Below are positions 1-7,131 of a DNA stretch of 15,407 bases, piece after piece. The stretch covers positions 1 through 15,407 of the forward strand of contig JASAOO010002969.1 of the NCBI GenBank assembly GCA_030849075.1, read 5' to 3'. This DNA is from Zelonia costaricensis (lineage: Eukaryota; Euglenozoa; Kinetoplastea; Trypanosomatida; Trypanosomatidae). Positions within the stretch are counted from its first letter, which is position 1; every line of letters begins with the position of its first letter. The notes beneath the pieces were generated by a model. That model was not told the origin of the DNA and searched no databases. It worked only from the letters and a program-made list of their open reading frames with translations. The translations under genes were made by a program, and so were the position numbers.

Positions 1-880
1 GCCGTTCGTGTTCGGCGCTCGCAGTTTTCTCTTTTTTTGTTGCTGTTCGCACTGCGTCTGTGCTTCCATAAACGTGAAGGGCCAGGAGCTGCGTGTAGTG
101 CGACGCCTCTTCCGCTGATAGGGTATAGTCTGCACTGTGGTATGACGAGGACGACTGGGAGCCTGTGCAAGGCTTTTCAAGTCTGCCTTTTCCTTTCCAC
201 CTCGCCCCCTTTTCTCATTTTGAAGCGTCTTGTGTAGCTGTTCTCGTTTCTGCTTTCTTTCCCCTTTCCGCGGCAACGCTGGAGCTCTTCAAGCGAGCCA
301 CGCGTCTGTGAGGAGGTGTCTGGGGGTGGCGTGTGGCGGTCACTTTCACTAGCGCCGCTCACTAGCCCCCACGCTCCCCCCTCCGCAAACATGAAAAAGG
401 CTCACACGGAAACAACGTCAACGGGAGGCGGGAGGCAGTGACGGAAGGAGAACAAACGCAGCGTAAGGCAGTGGCCCTGGCAGCCGCGCAAGGGCCTCGG
501 GCCATGTGTCGTTCGTGTGCTTGCTCTCGTCCGACCCTTGTTGCCCACGCGCGCACCCATCGTTGCCGGCACACACCTTCGCCGCGAAGCAGCAAGACAA
601 ACAGAGAAAGGGAAACAGAGAGCTGAGGCGAAGGCGAAGAAAAAGGCACGACATCGTGTTACGTCGTGGATGCCGTACAGCGGCTGCTTCAACCCTCCCG
701 CCTCGCTTCTCCACACTCACGCATTTCGCCTTCATAGTCCTCGGGTGTAACTTCACCCCTACCAACTTCCCGTGCTCCCACCCCCCGTTTTCTCAGCCGC
801 GCCCTCCTCCCCCCCACTTTTCCTCATCTTGGCCTCTGCCTTGCTACGTGAAAACCGTTCACTTTTTTTTTGCTTTGCTC

Positions 881-909
881 GTGTGTGTGTGTGTCTGTAT
901 GTGTTTCAG
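881..909 (+). promoter_or_regulatory. GT microsatellite followed by a possible splice acceptor AG
   Basis: A T-rich stretch from about 861 leads into (GT)7 at 881-894, then a T/G-rich segment ending in TTTCAG with the AG at 908-909. The arrangement resembles a trypanosomatid spliced-leader acceptor. No convincing coding sequence follows, so its use is doubtful; it could be cryptic or could define a non-coding transcript. Confidence 0.25.
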
Positions 910-1250
910 GGACCGCCTGTCCATGTGGTGTGCGCACGCGTCTCCGCGCCGTTTCAAGCTTGCTTTGTGTTGTTGTGCTGTGTGTACCTGTCTCACTATT
1001 ACGGTAGGTGCGTGCTCTTTTCTCCTTTTTGTTCTGCACGCTTTTTTTTGTTTCCTCCGTCTCTTCTCTGTCTTCCCCCCTCTCCCGCCGTCTCTCATAC
1101 CCCCCCCTCCTCCTCGTCCTCCCTCTCCTTCTCTTCGTCCCCGCTCGGCTTTCGCGCCATCAGGGCTTGGCACGCGCCTGTGAACGAGTACTCCCTACCC
1201 CCCTTCTTCTCGTTATCTCCTCCTTTTCTGTCTTCGTGTCTGTCGGTCTC

Positions 1251-1288
1251 TGTGTGTGTGTGCGCGCGCGCGTGTGTGTGTGTGTGTA
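1251..1288. repeat. Alternating TG/CG/TG microsatellite (38 bp)
   Basis: Pyrimidine and purine alternate without a break for 38 bp: a (TG)n block, a (CG)n block in the middle, and a second (TG)n block ending in TA. Such sequences are the classic substrate for left-handed Z-DNA, especially where CG dinucleotides form the centre. It lies in the gene-free region, and similar simple repeats are common in Leishmania intergenic DNA. Confidence 0.9.
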
Positions 1289-2073
1289 GATGTCTGCTCT
1301 CTCTTCTTTTCGGTTTGTTTGCTTGCTTTACCTTTTATGGTCGTTCTCGCGGGCTTCCCTCGATCAACGCCAAGTCGCTCTCCCCCTCCTCTCCCCTCTT
1401 CTCTCGTGTTCGTTTTTTCCGTCTTGTGGAGGCGCCCACCGGCACACACGCGCCCTTTCCTTCTATTCCTCATACGCCGATGCTCTCAACCCCCCGCTCC
1501 CCAGCTCTTTGCACCTCGCGCGCAACGTGTGTCTGGCGGCAGTGCGCTACAAGAGCGAGTTGCTCTTGTGGTTGCCCGTCCCCCACCCCCCTCCGCGGCA
1601 TGCGCAGCGCCAGTTGTTGAATGATGGGAGCGGGGCGTGCGGCCGAGGAACGGTTGATGTGGTGCAGAACCAGCCAAACCAAGTGGACATAGCTTCTCGA
1701 TTGTACGATAAGCGGAAGGAATCACTTTTTTGGAGGTGGGGGGGGGCTGGAAGAGAGAAAGCGGTCTTCGCCTCTGCATGTATGCGGTGACGCATACGCT
1801 TGCGTGCCGAAGCAAATGTTCGGACAGAGGGCGCGATGCACAGAGAACCGTGCGCGAGGAAGCGAGCCGATACACACAAACAAAACAAAAGAAACGTAAC
1901 AAGGAGAGCTGAGTACCAGAAAACACGTGAACGCTGTCCTTCATCTTCTTGTGTTCTGCCTCATCCCTCTTCGCGTCCTCATCCCCAGCCCCCACCCCCT
2001 GAACGTCTGTCCCTGTTTACGGCCGAGCGGCGATGACGGCCTCTCGCACCTCGGCTCCGTCGTCCCCTCATCG

Positions 2074-2085
2074 CCCCCCCCCCCC
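2074..2085. repeat. C12 homopolymer in a pyrimidine tract
   Basis: Twelve consecutive C residues sit inside a C/T-rich stretch (about 2060-2160). It could contribute to a polypyrimidine tract, but no coding sequence follows nearby, so this is recorded only as a homopolymer. Confidence 0.85.
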
Positions 2086-2284
2086 TCCCCCGTCTTACTG
2101 CTCCGACGTGATAAGGCAACTCCCCTCTCTTCCCTCCTCCCTTCCCACTACCTCTGCCACCGCCTCGGCTCTTCGTCTTTATGTTCCCCCGTGGCGGATG
2201 CTCGATGTGAGACTGTGTTCAGTGAAGAATAAAGCCAAGACACACACACGAAAAAAAAACAAGTGAAGCACCTCGCGTAGAGGA

Positions 2285-2294
2285 GGGGGGGGGG
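2285..2294. repeat. G10 homopolymer
   Basis: Ten consecutive G residues in the gene-free region. A second G run of nine lies at 1738-1746. Both interrupt a strand that is otherwise pyrimidine-rich and are prone to length errors in sequencing. Confidence 0.85.
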
Positions 2295-2457
2295 CGACAG
2301 ACGCGCAATCTGCGGTGACCGTGAAAACGCATCGTGTGCATCTGTGCCACCCGTACAGCCAAACTGCTCACGTAGGTTCTTTATCCCCACTGACCCTTTC
2401 CTCGTTCCTCGTCACGCTTCACAATTCCGACCGCGGAGTGGGGTAAGACAAGAGCAA

Positions 2458-2490
2458 GGGCAAGGGGAGGGAGAAGTGGAGGGAGCGGGG
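2458..2490 (+). other. G-quadruplex candidate
   Basis: Five runs of three or four G occur at 2458-2460, 2464-2467, 2469-2471, 2481-2483 and 2487-2490, separated by loops of 3, 1, 9 and 3 bases. A further G4 run lies just upstream at 2440-2443. The pattern meets the usual four-run criterion for an intramolecular quadruplex on the + strand, and hence in the sense RNA. Whether it folds or matters is inference. Confidence 0.5.
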
Positions 2491-2704
2491 CATGGATCGA
2501 GATCCAACGCGTGCTTCTCTCAAGAAGATGACTTGCTTGGCAAGAAGCGACAGCGGCAGCGACAGTCTTGGCGGATGTGGAGGTGGCACACGGCGCTGCT
2601 CGCCTCCAACGTTTGCTTTCATGATCGCGCGAGTTTTCGCCTTCTATCAAACTTGCCCTCCCTCCTCTCTCTCCCTCTTCTGACACTCACTTCCGCTTAT
2701 CTCG

Positions 2705-2728
2705 CATACACGTGTGCGTGTGTGTGTG
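2705..2728. repeat. Short alternating purine/pyrimidine (CA/TG) repeat
   Basis: A 24-bp perfectly alternating stretch made mostly of TG steps, followed directly by a G run ending at 2733. It is a minor microsatellite, the second alternating tract in the gene-free region. Confidence 0.7.
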
Positions 2729-3173
2729 GGGGGTTTTCGTGTTTCACGTGACCATTGACGTTTTGTCACTTCTCCGTCACGCTATCCGCCGCTGCCACAG
2801 TGGCTCGCAACAAGGCGACCGCCTCGTCGACGTGCTACCCCGCTCGCTCGGTGCGCACTGCCGCTACGCACCACATCACCACACTCTGCCTCCTACGCCA
2901 CCGCGGTGGCGTCGCACCGGTGACGAGAGAAGCAAGGTGACGGCAATTATGTAGATGCCCGTACGACTCGCGCTGCGCTGCTAGTATAGCTTACGTTGTT
3001 GTTGTTGTTGTTTTGTTTTCTGTCTCTGCTGCCCTCGTTCGGGCTGGTCTTTGCGCAGAGCGTCGCTGGTTGGTCTGGGTACTCCCGAGGCCCAGTGCCA
3101 CCCCAGCCCAGTGCGTACTGTATCGGAAGGACCCCCGCTTCCTCCGCTGTCCGCTCCACATTTCTCGTCCTCG

Positions 3174-3214
3174 TCAACTTCCGTTTTTGTTTTCCTTCTG
3201 TCGTTGCCGTGTAG
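3174..3214 (+). promoter_or_regulatory. Predicted spliced-leader acceptor for the formyltransferase gene
   Basis: A T/C-rich tract (about 3174-3203) is followed by the first AG at 3213-3214. Trans-splicing here would give a 5' UTR of 60 nt containing no ATG, which fits ATG 3275 as the translation start. The next AG, at 3232-3233, is a weaker alternative. This rests on the known rule that trypanosomatids splice to the first AG after a polypyrimidine tract; it is not proven by the sequence. Confidence 0.6.
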
Positions 3215-3254
3215 GACAACGCCATCTTCACAGACGCAACACACCGCCGCCTCT

Positions 3255-3266
3255 AAAAAAAAAAAA
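3255..3266 (+). repeat. A12 tract in the leader just before the start codon
   Basis: Twelve A residues end eight bases before ATG 3275, within the predicted 60-nt leader. The first two A residues complete an in-frame TAA at 3254-3256, which closes the upstream frame and makes 3275 the first usable ATG. Poly(A) tracts in leaders can bind poly(A)-binding protein or affect initiation; any such role here is inference. Confidence 0.85.
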
Positions 3267-3274
3267 GGAACGCA

Positions 3275-6200
3275 ATGCAGGCTGCTGCGTGCCGCTCCGT
3301 GACAGTCGGAGCGGCGGCAGTCGATGCCTGGCCGCGGGTGTGGCGCTGTGGCAGCCGAGCAGCTGTGCTGCGCACGAGGCGGGTGCGCACGGCGCTCGTC
3401 GCGGTGGTGCCGGCCACAGCCACCCGCCGCTACACTGCCATCCCGCTCGCCTTCGCTGCGCACCCACCTGCGGCGCCCTCTTCCTCCCTTAGCTCCTCAG
3501 AGAATGCCACCACTCACGGAATGCACGGCGCACGAGGGACGTCGCCCCACTTGTCGGCTGCTGGCAACGCAGCCCACTTCTCCCAGTCGCCCTCACCGAC
3601 GAGCCAGGTGCCGGCGGCCTTGCTGCGCGTTCGCGAGGCGCCGCGGGCGGCGCCGCACCCCACCTGCGTGCGTGTGCCGCGCCTCCTCGTCTTCGGCGGC
3701 GACGTGGTGTCGGTGGCGGCACTGGAGGCGCTGCACGCTCGCATGCGGTGCATCGTGCGGGAGGCACTGCGGTGCGTCAAGTCAGCAGAGGCGTCGTCGT
3801 CACATGCCACTGGGTCAGCGGGTGGCGCAGCACACTGGCGCACCCCGACCCCGCCGTGCACGCCTGATGCCGCTGCGCAGGACGCAAGGCAGGCTGCGCT
3901 GGACGCCGAAGTGGAGGCGTTTGTCCGAGACCACATCACGGTGGTCTGCCCCGCCTTGCCGCGTGGCATCACGCCGGAGGGGGTCGCAAGGAAGTTCACG
4001 CGGCAGTACCCTGTCGCGCGCTACTGCGTCGAACACGGTCTGCCCATCATCCCTGTGGACGACCCCAAGTCGCTGACCCGCAGCGCCCTTCTGAAGGAGA
4101 TGTTGGCCAGCAGCAAAGCCGCAGCAGCAGCACCCGCGAAAGACGCGAGCGAGCAGCACGTCCGCCGCACCCATCAAGGCGCACCACCGGTTGCACATGA
4201 CGCGCCGGCCCCTGACCAAGACGGCAGCGCCGCCTCGCCATCGAGCTCTTCTACGGCGCACACGTGGGCCGCGCAGGGACGCCCGCTGTCGGACTACGAC
4301 CTCACCGTCGTTGTGTCCTTCCGCTACTTTCTGCCGCAGCGTCTCCTGCGCGTGCTGCCACCCGTCATCAACATGCACCCGTCCCTGCTTCCGCGGTACC
4401 GCGGCGCGAGCCCCATCTTCAGCGCCCTGCGCCACAACGAGAGCGTCGGCGGGGTGAGCATCATCCAGATGAAGCCGGAGCAGAAGATGATGGACTCGGG
4501 CAGCGTGCTGTGGCAGTGCGAGGTGCCCATCACCGCCGACATGGACATCCGCCTCTACTTCCCCCTCGTCACGCAGATCGGTGCGGCGGGGCTGTGCGAC
4601 TTGATCTTTGGCGAATCGCCGCCGTCGCCAAGCACCGTTGTTGCGGCGACCGAGGACGGGTGCCGCAGCGACGACGCGGCCGCGCCCGCACGCGCCGACC
4701 AGGCAAGCACGCGGACTTGTGGAGAGAGGAAGGCGATCGGCAGGGTGTGCGACGGCGCAAAGCGGTCGGACTGTGCGCACGACAAGGCCGCGGTGCCCCC
4801 GTGGCTTGCTCTGCGCCAGCGCTCTCTCGTGCCCGCGGTGTGCCGCCACGATGGCGGTCCACCCCCTCGCCCCTCCACCGCCGCTGCGGGGCCCGCAGGC
4901 GAGTCGCTGCCGCCGTCTGGCGGGGCGCCGGCGTTGCCGGCGCCCCACCGCACGCAGCCCCTCTTTAACGTAGCCGAACTCCCGCTGCTCGCCGCCGTCC
5001 CTAGCCCAGTCACCACGTACCCGCTGGACCGCATTCGTCACCTGCTGTGCGCCCTCGAGGGTGGGGCGTCATCGCTGCCGGGTGAAGCCGCTGCAGCTCC
5101 CGCTCTTCGTGCCGCGCGGCCGTCCGCCACGTGCTGCCACCCGTGGAAGACGCTCTGCCGCGCGGCAACGCACATCACCCCAGAGGCCGTTCGGGCCGCC
5201 AGCACCGCCCACCGCGCGCTCTTCTTCCAGAACCTGGAGAGCGCCACTGCGGGTGGTGCGGCTACCTCTGCATGCGCGCCGTCGCATGGGCGCAGGGAGA
5301 GCAGCGCAGGCAAGCGCAAGGGCGGGGGCGCCACCAAGAAGCACGTGTCCGCCTCCGCGGCGGCCGAGATGGCGGTCTCGACGACGATGAAGTGTGCCGA
5401 GGTCTTTCCGCACTCGGTGCTGAGCCCGCACTGCGACTGGCCGGACAGCTTCACGTACAGCTGGAAGTTCGCGCAGGTGCAGGCGTACGAGACGTACGCC
5501 CACTTCACCGACGATCCCCACCACGCACCGCTGCTCCCCAAGGACGCCGCGGTCGTGCGCTTCAGCAGCCTCGACGCGGAGGGTGCGTTTGGTGTGTGGC
5601 GCGCCTTTGTGGGCGGCGACTACTTCCAGCCGTCGGTGAACGCGACACTGGACAAGGGCAGCACGCCAGTGCGCAATCAGCTCGTGCACCGCGCCGTGCG
5701 CCGTCTGCTGCGAGAGCGAGCGAGGGCGCAGCACCCGCGCGGCAGCGGTGCACCGCAGCCACAACAGCCGCCGCCCGCCGTGGTCACTGTCGTGAAGGGC
5801 AGCGGCGCGGCAGCGGATGTGCCAGTCGGCATGGTGACGGGGAAGCACGTCGAGCTGGACGTGTTTCACCCTGCTGGGCTGCAGCTGCTGGCCGAGGCGG
5901 AAAACACGCTGCGCATTCCATGCACCTTCACCCGCGTCACAAACCCGGCCCTCGTCCCGGCGTGCGTGCGGGTGGAGCTGGCGGAGGTGGAACGCAGCGG
6001 CTGTCTGCCATCGCTCGAACCGCCGTGCGCGGACTCGGGCAACGGCGGCAGTGCCCCTCCGCCGCAGCGCTCGCATCCACAGCAGCAGCAGCAGCAGCAG
6101 CAGCAGCGGCGAACTCGCTTCTACCGTGCGCCACCGCCCATCTTCCGCTCGCTGCTGTGCAGCCGTGACAGGGCCGCCGCGGCCTCGCTGTGTGCACCGA

Positions 6201-6556
6201 CTGGCGCGGGTGCGGAGGCCCCGCCGCGGCGCGAGAGCTGTGCAGGCGACTCGGCGCGAGCCGAGGACGCCGCGGAGGAGCCCTGTGAAGACGAGGAGGC
6301 GCCGGAGGACTACGTGCCGGAAGTCATCCACGCCGCGCCCCCCACGCCGCACTGCATTCATGTGCCGCCCGGTACCGGCTACTTCCCCGAGTCCGACGAG
6401 CGCTACGGCGCTGTCAAATGTAAGGAGGGGTGGCTGCTGTGGACGGAGGCGCACATGAAGTGGGCGAACCGGGCTCAGCCGGCGGTGCTCATCCGCAAAG
6501 GCCTCGCCATGAAGACAGGGGTGCTGTACGTCGGTCTGTTCTCCGAGTACTCGTAA
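3275..6556 (+). CDS. Methionyl-tRNA formyltransferase, mitochondrial, unusually large
   Basis: The family transfers a formyl group from 10-formyl-tetrahydrofolate to Met-tRNA for initiation in mitochondria. In trypanosomatids the substrate is the imported elongator Met-tRNA, because the organelle encodes no tRNAs. Start: first ATG after an in-frame TAA (3254-3256). Residues 1-55 are Arg/Ala-rich with one acidic residue, as in a mitochondrial presequence. A Rossmann strand begins near residue 137. The signature HPSLLPRYRG has N366 and H368, and D407 follows in DSG; these match the N/H/D triad of bacterial Fmt (N108, H110, D146 in E. coli). The C-terminal domain is traceable through an alignable block at about 738-780 (W775-R-A-F) and a CKEGW motif at 1049-1053. 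Bacterial Fmt has about 315 residues and human MTFMT 389; this protein has 1093. The excess lies in low-complexity inserts (about 170-203, 279-336, 446-560 and several after 600, including Q9 at 936-944). Family assignment is firm; mitochondrial location and exact tRNA use are inferred. Confidence 0.9.
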   Translation: MQAAACRSVTVGAAAVDAWPRVWRCGSRAAVLRTRRVRTALVAVVPATATRRYTAIPLAFAAHPPAAPSSSLSSSENATTHGMHGARGTSPHLSAAGNAAHFSQSPSPTSQVPAALLRVREAPRAAPHPTCVRVPRLLVFGGDVVSVAALEALHARMRCIVREALRCVKSAEASSSHATGSAGGAAHWRTPTPPCTPDAAAQDARQAALDAEVEAFVRDHITVVCPALPRGITPEGVARKFTRQYPVARYCVEHGLPIIPVDDPKSLTRSALLKEMLASSKAAAAAPAKDASEQHVRRTHQGAPPVAHDAPAPDQDGSAASPSSSSTAHTWAAQGRPLSDYDLTVVVSFRYFLPQRLLRVLPPVINMHPSLLPRYRGASPIFSALRHNESVGGVSIIQMKPEQKMMDSGSVLWQCEVPITADMDIRLYFPLVTQIGAAGLCDLIFGESPPSPSTVVAATEDGCRSDDAAAPARADQASTRTCGERKAIGRVCDGAKRSDCAHDKAAVPPWLALRQRSLVPAVCRHDGGPPPRPSTAAAGPAGESLPPSGGAPALPAPHRTQPLFNVAELPLLAAVPSPVTTYPLDRIRHLLCALEGGASSLPGEAAAAPALRAARPSATCCHPWKTLCRAATHITPEAVRAASTAHRALFFQNLESATAGGAATSACAPSHGRRESSAGKRKGGGATKKHVSASAAAEMAVSTTMKCAEVFPHSVLSPHCDWPDSFTYSWKFAQVQAYETYAHFTDDPHHAPLLPKDAAVVRFSSLDAEGAFGVWRAFVGGDYFQPSVNATLDKGSTPVRNQLVHRAVRRLLRERARAQHPRGSGAPQPQQPPPAVVTVVKGSGAAADVPVGMVTGKHVELDVFHPAGLQLLAEAENTLRIPCTFTRVTNPALVPACVRVELAEVERSGCLPSLEPPCADSGNGGSAPPPQRSHPQQQQQQQQQRRTRFYRAPPPIFRSLLCSRDRAAAASLCAPTGAGAEAPPRRESCAGDSARAEDAAEEPCEDEEAPEDYVPEVIHAAPPTPHCIHVPPGTGYFPESDERYGAVKCKEGWLLWTEAHMKWANRAQPAVLIRKGLAMKTGVLYVGLFSEYS
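6080..6106 (+). repeat. (CAG)9 repeat encoding polyglutamine
   Basis: Nine uninterrupted CAG codons encode Q936-Q944 of the formyltransferase, inside one of its low-complexity insertions. Pure codon repetition suggests slippage and probable length variation between strains. It lies outside the recognisable catalytic core. Confidence 0.9.
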
Positions 6557-6666
6557 CGGGGGCGCACGCGCTCCCTTGTGTGCGCTCGTACAGGTGCGTA
6601 GGTGCACGTGTTTGTGTGTGCGGGGCCCGAGATGACGGCGCTGCCGTGTCGGCGGCGTGTAGCAGC

Positions 6667-6722
6667 TCCTTTTCTTCTTTTCCCTCTCCCACTCCCTCTC
6701 ACACCCCCTCTCGCGTTCACAG
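6667..6722 (+). promoter_or_regulatory. Alternative upstream spliced-leader acceptor for the helicase gene
   Basis: A strong T/C-rich tract from about 6667 to 6718 ends in TTCACAG, with the AG at 6721-6722. Use of this site would give a leader of about 409 nt that includes an upstream ATG at 6930-6932. It may instead be a tract that directs polyadenylation of the preceding gene, since in this group polyadenylation is coupled to downstream trans-splicing. Confidence 0.4.
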
Positions 6723-6939
6723 GCTCGGAAACAGCGAGCGGGCCATCCGGTGACCGAGAAGAGAAGGGGGCATTCGTAAAGGCGAAGGCCGCAGGGCAGC
6801 CCTCCCCCCCCCCCCGCCTCCACAACGCATCCCGGCTTGTGAAGCGCCATAGCGGCCGCACTGGACTCGAAGGACGGAGGGTACGAGTCGAAGGGGACGA
6901 GGCACTGGTTGAAGCGTGCTGTCCGCTGGATGCAGACTT

Positions 6940-6985
6940 CTTTCATTTCTGTTGCCCTCTTTTGTCTTTTTCTTCACCGTTTGAG
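6940..6985 (+). promoter_or_regulatory. Predicted spliced-leader acceptor for the helicase gene
   Basis: A T/C-rich tract (about 6938-6978) is followed by the first AG at 6984-6985. Splicing here gives a 146-nt leader without any ATG before 7132, which makes it the preferred candidate over the site near 6722. Confidence 0.5.
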
Positions 6986-7054
6986 GTGCTACCGAAACAC
7001 AGGCTGCTCACCGGAGCACCAGACTTGCACTCTGACGAGGGGACCATCGAGAAG

Positions 7055-7073
7055 ACACACACACACACACACA
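7055..7073. repeat. AC dinucleotide microsatellite
   Basis: Nine AC units plus a final A, followed by further imperfect AC repeats to about 7082. The repeat lies in the predicted 5' leader of the helicase gene, 58 bases upstream of the start codon, and contributes no ATG. Confidence 0.9.
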
Positions 7074-7131
7074 AACACACACGGACACAGACGTGTGATC
7101 ATCCTGCTTGTGTGTGCATAACTCTCACACA

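Larger units (their letters stand above)
1..3213. other. Long gene-free, pyrimidine-rich intergenic/UTR region
   Basis: I see no convincing protein gene in this stretch. Several frames stay open for 60-280 codons, but they translate to Pro/Ser/Leu/Phe/Cys/Val-rich low-complexity peptides and overlap each other on both strands, as expected when C/T-rich DNA simply lacks stop codons. Base and codon use differ sharply from the three genes downstream, where most codons end in G or C. The stretch probably holds the 3' UTR of a gene left of the window and untranslated or intergenic sequence before gene 1. Landmarks are T-rich and C-rich tracts (about 770-860, 1060-1140, 1190-1240, 1370-1420, 1960-2160 and 2650-2690), G runs at 1738-1746 and 2285-2294, a C run at 2074-2085, and the repeats listed separately. 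An AG at 908-909 after a T/GT-rich tract could be another trans-splice acceptor. No tRNA, rRNA or clear snoRNA was recognised. Confidence 0.7.
6557..7131 (+). other. Intergenic spacer between formyltransferase and helicase genes
   Basis: These 575 bp hold the 3' UTR of the formyltransferase gene and the leader of the helicase gene. They contain a polypyrimidine tract with AG at 6721-6722, a C12 run at 6804-6815, a second polypyrimidine tract with AG at 6984-6985, and an AC microsatellite at 7055-7073. No independent gene is visible; the short open frames cross these low-complexity elements. Confidence 0.75.

Noticed and set aside
2..118. Possible C-terminal end of an upstream gene, frame ending at TGA 116-118
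   Set aside because: The last 15 or so codons look plausible, but the preceding part is a Phe/Cys-rich translation of a T-rich tract, and nothing recognisable can be made of 38 residues.
772..1620. 282-codon + strand frame in the gene-free region
   Set aside because: Translation of C/T-rich and GT-repeat sequence into Ser/Pro/Leu/Cys/Val runs; it crosses microsatellites and overlaps other open frames, with non-gene-like codon use.
3815..5041. 408-codon minus-strand frame opposite the formyltransferase
   Set aside because: Arg/Gly/Ala-rich shadow of the GC-rich sense codons, with no recognisable motif.
5069..6946. 625-codon open frame on the minus strand opposite the formyltransferase gene
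   Set aside because: It lies antisense to the well-supported formyltransferase, shows no family features, runs into the intergenic tract, and is explained by high GC and few A/T-rich stop codons.
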